64,000 nucleotides of DNA from VRUE01 sp963704505. Its GTDB lineage: Bacteria > Actinomycetota > Thermoleophilia > Solirubrobacterales > 70-9. The stretch covers positions 806,001 through 870,000 of the forward strand of contig OY969912.1 in the NCBI GenBank assembly GCA_963704505.1, written 5' to 3'. This document shows, one piece after another, positions 1 to 7,593 of this stretch (its first letter is position 1; every line of letters starts with the position of its first letter). The notes under the pieces were generated by a model, which did no database searches, had not been told where the DNA came from, and worked only from the letters and a program-made list of their open reading frames with translations. A program made the translations under genes and the position numbers.

Positions 1-428
1 TGGAGACGGCGTTCTACGCCGACGTCATCAAGAGCGGCCTGTTCAAGGGCTCCGACCTGGCGACGATCAAGCAGTTCGGCAGCGAGGAGGCGCAGCACGT
101 GACCGCGCTCACCGCGGCGGTTAAGCAGCTCGGCGGCAAGCCGGCGGCGGAACCGAAAGCTGAATTCCCGCTCAAGGACGCGAAGTCGGTGCTCGAACTG
201 GCCGGCACCGTCGAGAACCTCGGCGCCGCGGCCTACCTCGGCCAGGCCGCCAACATCGAAAGCCCGGAAGTGCTCGCGTCCGCGCTGGCCATCCATAGCG
301 TCGAGGGCAGGCACGCCTCGGCCCTCAACACCCTGTTGGGACAGACGATCACCCCGGACGGCGCCTTCGCCAAGCCGGCAGACGTCAAGACCGTGCTCAA
401 GTCCGTCGAACCGTTCATCGTCAGCTGA
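1..428 (+). CDS. Ferritin-like domain protein, 5' end outside window
   Basis: The visible 141 codons (reading frame begins at base 3) encode the C-terminal part of a four-helix ferritin-like protein (Ferritin_2 type). Carboxylate/histidine pairs typical of a di-metal site are visible: an early helix with ETAFY, then EEAQH, a helix with VENLG, and VEGRH. The next gene is a close relative: both share a segment of the form HV-ALTA-KQL-GKP-AEPK and end in KSVEPFI / KAVEPFI, so the two look like a tandem duplication. The family is common in actinobacteria as exported or membrane-associated proteins, but whether it stores metal, detoxifies peroxide or has lost activity cannot be decided here. The N-terminus, including any signal sequence, lies upstream of the window. 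Confidence 0.85.
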   Translation, partial: ETAFYADVIKSGLFKGSDLATIKQFGSEEAQHVTALTAAVKQLGGKPAAEPKAEFPLKDAKSVLELAGTVENLGAAAYLGQAANIESPEVLASALAIHSVEGRHASALNTLLGQTITPDGAFAKPADVKTVLKSVEPFIVS

Positions 429-459
429 GCGGCGAGCGAAAGCGAAAGGAAACTCAGAG

Positions 460-1098
460 ATGAGCAATCAAGAACTCGTACATCCGGAGCTCGCCGCCGT
501 CCACATCGAGGACGACAGCGCAGATCTCTCACGCAGCGACGTGATTCTCAAGGGAGCGCTCGCCGCCGGTGCCGTGTATGGCATGGGCATGATCGCGCCC
601 TTCGTCAAGAAGGCGTTGGCGATGTCCGAAGGCGGTGACGTCGGCATCCTCAACTTCGCCCTCACGCTCGAGTACCTCGAGTCGACCTTCTATGAGGAAG
701 CGAAGAAGAGGGCGGGAGCAAGCGGCGAACTGAAGAGCCTGATCAACCTTCTCGCCGAAGACGAGAAGCAGCACGTCGAAGCCCTGACGGCGACGATCAA
801 GCAGCTCAAGGGCAAGCCTGTCGCGGAGCCGAAGTTCACCTTCGACTACAGCGACACCAAGGGCTTCCTCAAACTGGCGCAGACCTTCGAGGACACCGGG
901 GTCAGCGCCTACAACGGAGCGGCGCCCTCGATCAAGTCGAAAGAAGTGCTCGGCGCCGCCGGCTCTATCGTCCAGGTCGAGGCCCGTCACGCGGCGGCTA
1001 TCCGCCTCCAGAACGGCGCATCCCCGGCCCCGGACGCGTTCGATCCGTCGCTGGAAGAAGCACAGGTGCTCAAGGCTGTGGAACCGTTCATAGCCTGA
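460..1098 (+). CDS. Ferritin-like domain protein
   Basis: A 212-residue protein. Residues 1-27 are polar; residues 28-50 form a hydrophobic stretch (SDVILKGALAAGAVYGMGMI) that could be an uncleaved signal or membrane anchor. It has no twin-arginine motif, although many relatives are Tat substrates. The rest is a four-helix ferritin-like domain with the expected carboxylate/histidine pattern: LEYLESTFYEE, EDEKQH, FEDTG and VEARH. A Shine-Dalgarno-like AAAGGA lies about 9 bases before the ATG. It follows its paralogue by 31 bp and precedes an ECF sigma/anti-sigma pair by 25 bp, so the four genes probably form one stress-related transcription unit. Metal use and substrate are inferred only from the fold. 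Confidence 0.88.
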   Translation: MSNQELVHPELAAVHIEDDSADLSRSDVILKGALAAGAVYGMGMIAPFVKKALAMSEGGDVGILNFALTLEYLESTFYEEAKKRAGASGELKSLINLLAEDEKQHVEALTATIKQLKGKPVAEPKFTFDYSDTKGFLKLAQTFEDTGVSAYNGAAPSIKSKEVLGAAGSIVQVEARHAAAIRLQNGASPAPDAFDPSLEEAQVLKAVEPFIA

Positions 1099-1123
1099 CC
1101 TAGGACCGATCCGAGGAAATCGA

Positions 1124-1690
1124 ATGAAGCCCGAACGTCTCGCGGACGAGGAGTTGATGCCCCTGATCGGGGCCAAGGATCCCGAGGCGTTCGAGGTCTT
1201 CTACGACCGCCACGGCGGAGCGGCCTTCTCGCTGGCGTACAGAATCGTCGGCGAGAAGGCGGCCGCCGAAGACGTCGCCCAGGAGGCGTTCATCTCGGTC
1301 TGGCGCAGCGGGGCGCGCTACGACCGCTCGCGCGGCAGCGTGCGCTCCTGGATGCTGGGCATCGTCCGCAACCGGGCCATCGACCTGCTGCGCAGCAAGT
1401 CCGGCCGCAGCCCCAACCTCGACTTCGACGACGACCTGATCCTCGAGCAGCGGCCCTCGGGCGAGCTGACCGAGGACGAGGCGATGGAACACGAGACCGC
1501 ACAGGAGGTCCGCGGCGCGATCGGCGGGCTCCCGGGCGAGCAGTCGAAGGTGATCGAGCTCGCCTACTTCGGCGGCTTCAGCCAGTCGGAGATCGCCCGG
1601 ATACTGGGTATCCCACTGGGTACCGTGAAGGGTCGCATGAGGCTGGGAATGGAAAAGATGAGGACCGAGCTGGCGGGAGGGCTGGCATGA
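1124..1690 (+). CDS. ECF-family RNA polymerase sigma factor
   Basis: This 188-residue protein has the two-domain build of group IV sigma factors. Sigma2 (about residues 24-92) contains the AAEDVAQEAFISVW helix that recognises the -10 element. Sigma4 (about 125-180) carries the helix-turn-helix FSQSEIARILGIPLGTVKGR that reads the -35 element. It resembles the SigK/SigL branch that pairs with RskA-type anti-sigma factors. A GAGG Shine-Dalgarno sequence precedes the ATG. The stop overlaps the next start (ATGA), so the sigma factor and its anti-sigma factor are translationally coupled. Because the two ferritin-like genes are directly upstream, the likely role is an envelope or oxidative/metal stress response; the inducing signal is not visible. 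Confidence 0.93.
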   Translation: MKPERLADEELMPLIGAKDPEAFEVFYDRHGGAAFSLAYRIVGEKAAAEDVAQEAFISVWRSGARYDRSRGSVRSWMLGIVRNRAIDLLRSKSGRSPNLDFDDDLILEQRPSGELTEDEAMEHETAQEVRGAIGGLPGEQSKVIELAYFGGFSQSEIARILGIPLGTVKGRMRLGMEKMRTELAGGLA

Positions 1691-2376
1691 GCGAGAACGG
1701 GCACCAGAGCCTGATCGATGACCTGCCCGCCTACCTGCTCGGCTCGCTCGAGCCCGATCGGGCCGGGGAAGTCGAGCGCCACCTGGCCGACTGCGAAGAG
1801 TGCCGCGCCGACGCGCGCTGGCTGAAACCTGCGGCCGAGCAGTTGCCGGAGACCGTGACCCGTTTCCAGCCGCCGCCGGAGCTGCGCGAGCGGATCGTCG
1901 GCCAGGCCCGTGCCGAGGCCGGCCGGCCGCCGCTGAAGTCCCGCGCCCGGCGGCCGCTTTTCCGCGGCTGGCGTCCGGCCGCCGGCCTGGCCACCCTCGC
2001 CCTCGTTCTCGCGGTGGTCGCCGGCTACGCGATCCGCGACGGCGAGTCGGGTGGCGGCGACACCTCGACCACGGTCCTCACCGCCGGGAAGCCGCCGGGC
2101 GTGACCGCGCGGATGGTCGGCACCGGGGACTCGGCGACACTGCATCTCGCCAATGTCCGGCAGCTACCGCCGGACCGGGTGCTCGAGGCCTGGATTCAGC
2201 GCGGCGGCCGGGTGACCCCGGTGCGGGCCCTGTTCGTCCCCGACAAGACGGGCAACGCGACGACGACGATCCCCGACACCAGCGGCGTCGAAGTGGTGAT
2301 GGTGACTGCGGAGCCCCCAGGCGGCAGCGAGAGCCCGACCGCGACGCCGATCGTCACCCTGGAAATGCCCCAATAG
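1687..2376 (+). CDS. Membrane anti-sigma factor (zinc-finger plus RskA-like domain)
   Basis: A 229-residue single-pass membrane protein. The N-terminal anti-sigma domain has the ZAS zinc motif HLADCEEC (His32, Cys36, Cys39), which binds the partner sigma factor in the cytoplasm. One transmembrane helix spans about residues 98-117 (GLATLALVLAVVAGYAI). The remaining ~110 residues are extracytoplasmic and match the beta-rich RskA C-terminal domain, with features such as LEAWIQRGGRVTPV and a closing VTLEMP strand. Release in this family normally follows regulated intramembrane proteolysis after the outer domain senses a signal. It starts inside the stop codon of the sigma gene. The DtxR-type gene on the opposite strand ends 29 bp further on. 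Confidence 0.93.
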   Translation: MSENGHQSLIDDLPAYLLGSLEPDRAGEVERHLADCEECRADARWLKPAAEQLPETVTRFQPPPELRERIVGQARAEAGRPPLKSRARRPLFRGWRPAAGLATLALVLAVVAGYAIRDGESGGGDTSTTVLTAGKPPGVTARMVGTGDSATLHLANVRQLPPDRVLEAWIQRGGRVTPVRALFVPDKTGNATTTIPDTSGVEVVMVTAEPPGGSESPTATPIVTLEMPQ

Positions 2377-2405
2377 TCAGGACTTCTCAGGGCGCTCGGG
2401 CCGGC

Positions 2406-3116
2406 TCAGCGGCCGTAGCGGTCGCCGGAGAGGACGAGCTGCTCCGGGATCGCCGAGCGCGGCGCTGGCGCCGGGTCGGCGCGGACCGAGACGGTCTCGG
2501 CGACGCTGCGGGAGACGTGGTGGGAGCCGTCGGCGGAGGCGATCGTCACGCCCTCGTCATCCGAGCTATCGACCTTGCCCTCGAGGCCCGGCTCCAGCCC
2601 GGCGTCCTTCAGATAGTGGAGAAGGTCCTCGGCCTCGTTCTCGAAGCGAAGGACGATCACCGAGCCCCCGACCTCGACGTCGGCGAGCAGGGCTCCCCGC
2701 TCGCGGGTTCCCTCGACGATCGGGTGGCCGTGCGGACAGGTCGTCGCGTCGCCGATCGCGGCGCGCATCCGCTCCTCGAGAACCGGCGACATCGCGTGCT
2801 CGATTCGCTCGGCCTCCTCGTGGACCTCGTCCCAGGGGATGCCGAGGACGTCGGTGAGGAAGCGCTCGATCATCCGGTGGCGCTGGACGATGTGGGTCGC
2901 GTGCTCGCGCCCCGAGTCGGTGAAGCCGAGTGACTTGTCGGCGTCGCGGCTGACGTAGCCGTCGTCGACGAGCCGGCCGATCATCTCGTGCACGGTGGGC
3001 GGCGAGAGCTGCATCGCCCGGGCGATGTTGGCGCCGGTCATCGGCAGCCCCGCCTCCTCGAGCCAGAACATGATCTCGAGGTACTCCTGCTCCGCGACTG
3101 TGGCGTCACCCTCCAT
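2406..3116 (-). CDS. DtxR/IdeR/MntR-family metal-dependent repressor
   Basis: A 236-residue regulator. Residues 1-70 form the winged helix (LPMTGANIARAMQLSPPTVHEM is the recognition region), followed by the dimerisation and metal-binding domain with the conserved CPHGHPI segment and the His/Glu-rich stretch HEEAERIEHAMSPVLEERM. A C-terminal FeoA/SH3-like domain (about 150-215) is present, so it is the long, three-domain type. It ends with an unstructured Pro/Ala-rich tail. Fe(II) or Mn(II) is the expected co-repressor; the sequence does not say which. The ATG is preceded by TAGTAT seven bases upstream, so the transcript is probably leaderless. Its position next to two ferritin-like genes fits control of metal or oxidative homeostasis, but no DtxR-type operator was recognised. 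Confidence 0.93.
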   Translation of the reverse strand: MEGDATVAEQEYLEIMFWLEEAGLPMTGANIARAMQLSPPTVHEMIGRLVDDGYVSRDADKSLGFTDSGREHATHIVQRHRMIERFLTDVLGIPWDEVHEEAERIEHAMSPVLEERMRAAIGDATTCPHGHPIVEGTRERGALLADVEVGGSVIVLRFENEAEDLLHYLKDAGLEPGLEGKVDSSDDEGVTIASADGSHHVSRSVAETVSVRADPAPAPRSAIPEQLVLSGDRYGR

Positions 3117-3123
3117 CGGCTCG

Positions 3124-3129
3124 ATACTA
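3124..3129 (-). promoter_or_regulatory. -10 hexamer of the DtxR-family gene
   Basis: On the minus strand this reads TAGTAT, 7 nt before the ATG at 3116. This fits the TAnnnT consensus of leaderless actinobacterial promoters. No convincing -35 element is visible. Confidence 0.5.
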
Positions 3130-3157
3130 GATGATCGTTTGGGCCGCGCCGGGCGGC

Positions 3158-3973
3158 CTAGCGGCGCTCCACGAGGGTCGAGACGACCGCCTCGTAGAAA
3201 CCCTCGCCCATGCTGCCCTCGGTGACCGTGACGTTGTCCCAGGCGCCCAGCGCGGCGCGCAATCCGGCGTCGCGCTCGGGCCCGTTGGCGACGACGAAGA
3301 AGCGCCCGACCGAGGCAGCGACCTCGAGATCCTCGACCGAGTCGCCGACGCCGATGCAGTCGGCCGGGTCGTGCCCGCGGACCCGGGCGTGGGCGGCTAC
3401 CGCGTTCGCCTTGCTGACCACCTTCGGGACCAGGTGGTAGGCGTGGGTGCGTCCCTCGATCGCCGGCATCGGCCTGCCGATTGCGCCGTTGTCGAGCAGG
3501 CGCACGTCGTCGAGCCCGTTGGCGGCGAGCAGCTCATTGGCCTCCCCGACGTCGACCTTGCCCCGGAACAGGTGGGAGAGGACCCGGTCGACGTGCCAGG
3601 GCGAGTGGTACTCGAGCCGCCCGTCGAAGTGGTCGAAGAGCAGCCTGGGGATGCCGCGCTCCTCCATCTGCTCGTAGACGGTGCCGCTCTCGTCGGGGAC
3701 CATGCCGCCGGTCATCAGCGTCGTCTCGCCCTCGATCGTGAAGGCGCAGCCGGCCTCGAAGATGTAGGAGGACTGGCCCATCAGCCTGGCGTCCTCGAGG
3801 ACCTGCGCCTCCCTGCGCCCGGACATCACGACCACCTCGACCCCTGCACGGTGGCAGGCCTCCAGCGCCCGCGCCTGGGTCATCGAGAAGGCCCCCTCGG
3901 CGTCTCGGAACAGGGACCCACCCCTGCCGAGCAGGGTCCCGTCGAGGTCGGTGTAGACGCAGCTCAGCGGCAT
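3158..3973 (-). CDS. HAD-superfamily phosphatase (Cof/MPGP-like)
   Basis: A 271-residue HAD-IIB hydrolase. Motif I is DLDGTLL (Asp9 nucleophile, Asp11 acid/base), motif II is the VVMSGR strand, motif III is a lysine in VPKVVSKANAV, and motif IV is GVGDSVEDLEVA. The capped domain in the middle is of the kind seen in sugar-phosphate and mannosyl-3-phosphoglycerate phosphatases. The substrate cannot be named from the sequence. I chose the ATG at 3973 because motif I begins nine residues later; upstream Met codons would run into folP. The start lies only 25 bp from the divergent folP start, and the two genes appear to share a symmetric -10 element (3985-3991). Confidence 0.88.
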   Translation of the reverse strand: MPLSCVYTDLDGTLLGRGGSLFRDAEGAFSMTQARALEACHRAGVEVVVMSGRREAQVLEDARLMGQSSYIFEAGCAFTIEGETTLMTGGMVPDESGTVYEQMEERGIPRLLFDHFDGRLEYHSPWHVDRVLSHLFRGKVDVGEANELLAANGLDDVRLLDNGAIGRPMPAIEGRTHAYHLVPKVVSKANAVAAHARVRGHDPADCIGVGDSVEDLEVAASVGRFFVVANGPERDAGLRAALGAWDNVTVTEGSMGEGFYEAVVSTLVERR

Positions 3974-3984
3974 CGTGCGGTCGC

Positions 3985-3991
3985 TACGGTA
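3985..3991. promoter_or_regulatory. Symmetric bidirectional -10 element TACGGTA
   Basis: Read rightward it gives TACGGT, 8 nt before the folP ATG at 3999. Read leftward it gives TACCGT, 12 nt before the HAD ATG at 3973. One 7-bp element can therefore serve as the -10 hexamer in both directions. Confidence 0.5.
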
Positions 3992-3998
3992 GCCGAGC

Positions 3999-4829
3999 AT
4001 GCCCTGGCGACTGCGAGACCGGACCGTCGAGCTCGAGCAGCCGCTCGCGGCCGGGATCGTCAACGTCACGGTCGACTCCATGTTCGAGGGGGCCAGGAGC
4101 GGCACCCCGGAGCAGGCGATCGAGGACGGCAGGGCGCTGGTCGATCTCGGCTTCGACATGCTCGACGTCGGCGCCGTGGCGGCCAAGGCCGGCCCGCCGG
4201 TCGCCGCCGAGGAGGAGGCCGCGGCGTTGATCCCGGCGGTCGAAGGGCTTGCCGACGTCGCGCCGGTCTCGGCCGACACCTTCTCCCCGGAGGTCGCGGG
4301 CGCGGCGCTCGATGCCGGGGCGAGCGCCGTCAACGACATCTCGGGCGGCTCGGCGGAGATGTTCGAGCTGGTCGGCGAGCGCGGTTGCGGCTACGTCCTC
4401 ATGCACATCGAGGGGCCGCCGCGGGTCGACCGGCCGCCGCGCGAGTACGGCGACGTCGTCGATCACCTCAAGTCCTGGTTCGGGGGGCGAGTCGAGGAGG
4501 CGCTGGCGCTGGGCGTCGCCGAGGAGCAGATCGCGATCGACCCCGGCCTCGACTTCGACCTGACCACCGAGCAGGACCTCGAGATCCTGCGACGGCTGGG
4601 TGAGCTGCGCGAGCTGGGCCTGCCGCTCTACGTCTCGCTGTCGCGTAAGGACTTCATCGGCGCCGTCCTCGCCGGCTCCTGGGAGGAGCGGCTGCCGCCG
4701 GCCGGGCGCGAGTGGGGGACGGTCGCCGCTGTCGCCCTCGCGGTCCGCGCCGGCGCCGACATCCTCCGCATCCACGACCGCAGCTCCTTGCAGGCCGTCC
4801 GCGTCGCGTCGGCGATCGGCGCGGCCTGA
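3999..4829 (+). CDS. folP: Dihydropteroate synthase (atypical)
   Basis: A 276-residue TIM-barrel protein of the DHPS family, which condenses 6-hydroxymethyl-dihydropterin diphosphate with p-aminobenzoate in folate synthesis. Recognisable motifs in order are GIVNVTVDS (usually GILNVTPDS), ADTFSPEVA, AVNDISGG, LMHIEG, IDPGLDF, SLSRKDFIG and ILRIHD. These keep the conserved Asn, Asp, Lys and Arg-x-His residues that bind pterin and phosphate. The second loop, normally ESTRPG and important for p-aminobenzoate and sulfonamide binding, reads GAVAAKAG instead. It may be a divergent but working FolP or a DHPS-like paralogue. The start is supported by TACGGT 8 nt upstream. The next gene begins within its stop (TGATG). 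Confidence 0.88.
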   Translation: MPWRLRDRTVELEQPLAAGIVNVTVDSMFEGARSGTPEQAIEDGRALVDLGFDMLDVGAVAAKAGPPVAAEEEAAALIPAVEGLADVAPVSADTFSPEVAGAALDAGASAVNDISGGSAEMFELVGERGCGYVLMHIEGPPRVDRPPREYGDVVDHLKSWFGGRVEEALALGVAEEQIAIDPGLDFDLTTEQDLEILRRLGELRELGLPLYVSLSRKDFIGAVLAGSWEERLPPAGREWGTVAAVALAVRAGADILRIHDRSSLQAVRVASAIGAA

Positions 4830-7099
4830 TGGCCAAGAGCCTGCTGGAGACCCCTTGGGCGATCGCGATCGACCCCGCCCGCCGCGACGGCCGCGTGGTC
4901 GCCGAGGCGCGTGAGGAGGAGCACGGCGCCCAGCTCGTCGACCTGCCGTCATCGCTCGAGGCGGGCCTCTCGGCGGCATTGCGCGAGGCCGGGGTCGAGC
5001 GCCTCTATTCGCACCAGCTCGAGGCCTACGAGGCGGCCGCCACCTCCAACCTGGCGATCACCAGCGGCACCGCCTCGGGGAAGAGCCTCGCCTTCAACCT
5101 GCCGGTCCTCGACGGCATCGCCGCCGACGCCAAGCGCCGCGCCCTCTACCTCTACCCGACCAAGGCGCTCGCTCAGGACCAGGCGCGAAAGCTCGGCCAG
5201 CTGCGGCCGCCGAACCTGCGCCACGCGATCTACGACGGCGACACGCCGCGCGAGGAGCGCCCGGCGATCCGCCGGCGCAGCAACCTCGTCCTCACCAACC
5301 CGGACATGCTCCACGTCGGGGTCCTGCCCAATCACAAGGCCTGGGGCGATTTCCTCGCCAACCTCGGCTGGGTCGTCGTCGACGAGGCCCACACCTACCG
5401 CGGCGTCTTCGGCTCCCACGTCGCCAACGTCCTGCGCCGGCTGCGCCGGATCGCCCGCGCCTACGGGTCGGAGCCCCGCTTCCTGCTCGCCTCGGCGACT
5501 ATCGCCAACCCGGTCGAGCTGGCCGAGGGCCTGGTCGGCGAGCCGTTTCGGCTGATCGACGGCGACGGCGCGCCGAACGCCGGCCGTGAGATCGCGATGT
5601 GGAACCCGCCGCTGATCGACAAGGCGACGGGAGCGCGGCGCTCGGCCCTGTCGGAGGCCGCCGAGCTGCTCGCCGAGCTCGTCTCGCAGGACGTGCGGAC
5701 GATCTGCTTCCTCAAGAGCCGCCGTGGGATCGAGCTGATCCGCCGCTTCGCCGGTGAGGAGCTTCAGCGCCGCGGCAAGCCGGAGCTGGCTGAGCGCATC
5801 GCTCCATACCGGGGTGGCTACACGGCGCAGCAGCGGCGCGAGATCGAGGCCCGGCTCGCCGCCGGCGAGCTGCTGGCGGTCGTCGCCACCGACGCGCTCG
5901 AGCTCGGCATCGACGTCGGCGAGCTCGACGCGGCGATCTGCGTCACCTTCCCGGGAACGGTCGCCAGCCTGCGCCAGATGTGGGGCCGGGCCGGAAGGCG
6001 GCGCCAGGGCCTGGCGGTCTACGTCGCCGGCCAGGACGCCCTCGACCAGTTCTTCTGCCGGCACCCGGACGAGTTCATCGGCCGCCCGGTCGAGGCGGCG
6101 ATCCTCGACCACGAAAGCGAGCAGATCGCCTCCCGCCACCTGATTGCCGCGGCCTATGAGCTGCCGCTCGGCGACGAGGACGACGAGGTCTTCGGGCCAG
6201 GTTGGCGTCCGCGGGCCGAGCGTCTCGTGGCGGGGGGCGAGCTGCGTGGCGCCGGCGGCCGGCTGCTGCCGCGCGGCAGCGAGTTCGTCGCCGCGAAGAT
6301 CCCGCTGCGCTCAGCCTCGGCCGATTCGATCGCGGTGATCGAGCGCGACTCCGGCGAGATGATCGGCATGGTCGAGGCCGAGCGGGCCTTCACGACGGTC
6401 CACCCCGGGGCGATCTACCTCCACCTCGGCCGCTCCTACGAGGTCGAGCAACTCGACATCGCCGGACGCAGGGCGATCGTCTCCGCTTTCGACGGCGATT
6501 GGTACACGCGGCCGAAAAAGGAGACCGAGATCTACATCGATCGGATCCACCAGCAGCGGACCACCTCCGGTGTCGAGCTCCACTTCGGCGAGGTCTCGGT
6601 CACCGAGCAGGTGGTCGCCTTCCAGCGGGTCTCGATCTCCGAGCAGGAGCCCTTCGACATCGTCGCCCTCGAGCTGCCCGAGCAGAACTTCGCGACCCAG
6701 GCCCTCTGGTACGTCCTGCCCGACCCGCTCAGTCGCTCATTGCCGCCCGACGTCCTGCTCGGTGCCCTTCACGCCTCCGAGCACGGCCAGATTGCGGTCC
6801 TGCCGCTGATCGCGATGTGCGACCGCTGGGACATCGGCGGGCTCTCGACCAACGTCCACTTCCAGACCGGCCGCTCGACGATCTTCATCTACGACGGGCA
6901 TCCCGGCGGGGTCGGCATCACCCTGCGCGGCTACGAGGTCTTCGAGCGGCTGCTGGGCGATGCCGAGCGCCTGATCGGCGAGTGCCCCTGCGAGTCGGGC
7001 TGCCCCTCCTGCGTGCAGAGCCCCAAGTGCGGGAACCTCAACGAGCCCCTGCACAAGGAGGGGGCGCTGGAGCTGATGCGGACGATGATGGCCTCATGA
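4829..7099 (+). CDS. DEAD/DEAH-box helicase, MrfA/YprA family
   Basis: A 756-residue superfamily 2 helicase. RecA domain 1 carries Walker A SGTASGKS (about 79-86) and the DEAH box in VVVDEAHTYRG (about 180). RecA domain 2 has the motif VI region MWGRAGRRRQG. The C-terminal DUF1998/MZB domain ends in a four-cysteine zinc cluster (CPCESGCPSC then KCGN, about 719-740). Domain order and length match Bacillus subtilis MrfA, a 3'-5' DNA helicase that repairs mitomycin-induced lesions; a MrfB-type nuclease is not visible nearby. The start overlaps the folP stop by one base (TGATG) and the stop overlaps the next gene (ATGA), so it is translated as part of the folP operon. Participation in DNA repair is inferred from family membership. 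Confidence 0.93.
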   Translation: MAKSLLETPWAIAIDPARRDGRVVAEAREEEHGAQLVDLPSSLEAGLSAALREAGVERLYSHQLEAYEAAATSNLAITSGTASGKSLAFNLPVLDGIAADAKRRALYLYPTKALAQDQARKLGQLRPPNLRHAIYDGDTPREERPAIRRRSNLVLTNPDMLHVGVLPNHKAWGDFLANLGWVVVDEAHTYRGVFGSHVANVLRRLRRIARAYGSEPRFLLASATIANPVELAEGLVGEPFRLIDGDGAPNAGREIAMWNPPLIDKATGARRSALSEAAELLAELVSQDVRTICFLKSRRGIELIRRFAGEELQRRGKPELAERIAPYRGGYTAQQRREIEARLAAGELLAVVATDALELGIDVGELDAAICVTFPGTVASLRQMWGRAGRRRQGLAVYVAGQDALDQFFCRHPDEFIGRPVEAAILDHESEQIASRHLIAAAYELPLGDEDDEVFGPGWRPRAERLVAGGELRGAGGRLLPRGSEFVAAKIPLRSASADSIAVIERDSGEMIGMVEAERAFTTVHPGAIYLHLGRSYEVEQLDIAGRRAIVSAFDGDWYTRPKKETEIYIDRIHQQRTTSGVELHFGEVSVTEQVVAFQRVSISEQEPFDIVALELPEQNFATQALWYVLPDPLSRSLPPDVLLGALHASEHGQIAVLPLIAMCDRWDIGGLSTNVHFQTGRSTIFIYDGHPGGVGITLRGYEVFERLLGDAERLIGECPCESGCPSCVQSPKCGNLNEPLHKEGALELMRTMMAS

Positions 7100-7593
7100 G
7101 CGCCCGACCGCTTTGCATCTCGGTGATCGGCAGCGGCGACTGCGGTGAGGGGAGCGACGCCTGGGCGCTCGCCGAGGAGGTCGGCCGGCGTCTCGCCGAA
7201 GCCGGCGTCTCGGTCGTCTGCGGCGGGCGGGGCGGGGTGATGGAAGCGGTGGCGCGCGGCGCCGCAGCCGGCGGCGGCGAGGCGATCGGCATCGTGCCCT
7301 GGACGTCGACCGACGATGCCAACCCCCACTGCACCCACGTCGTCGCCACCGGGATCGGCCAGGCGCGGAACCTCGCCGTCGTCGCCTCGGGCAAGGCGAC
7401 GATCGCCATCTCGGGGGGCTGGGGGACCCTCTCGGAGATCGGCCACGCGCGCTCGATCGGCCGCACGGTGGTCGCACTAGGCGGCTGGGAGCTGGGCGGC
7501 AGCGGTGAGATGGAGGGCGCCCCCGGCGTGGTGGCCGCGTCGAGCGCCGAGGAGGCGGTCAGCCTCGCGCTGGCGGCCGCGGACTCGGCCTGA
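7096..7593 (+). CDS. LOG-family (TIGR00725-like) Rossmann protein
   Basis: A 165-residue protein with a Rossmann-like fold: an N-terminal ISVIGSGDCGEGS loop, VVCGGRGGVMEAVARGA, and the family signature SGGWGTLSE (the LOG/lysine decarboxylase-like GGxGTxxE). Characterised relatives hydrolyse cytokinin nucleotides or bind nucleotides, including Mo-cofactor carrier-like proteins; the substrate here is unknown. It starts inside the helicase stop codon (ATGA). Its last 35 bp overlap, in the opposite orientation, the end of the GH15-like gene. Confidence 0.88.
   Translation: MSARPLCISVIGSGDCGEGSDAWALAEEVGRRLAEAGVSVVCGGRGGVMEAVARGAAAGGGEAIGIVPWTSTDDANPHCTHVVATGIGQARNLAVVASGKATIAISGGWGTLSEIGHARSIGRTVVALGGWELGGSGEMEGAPGVVAASSAEEAVSLALAAADSA

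Noticed and set aside
2399..2414. Hairpin GGCCG/CGGCC between the anti-sigma and DtxR genes as a terminator
   Set aside because: The stem is only 5 bp, lacks a T-tract on either strand and includes the DtxR stop codon.
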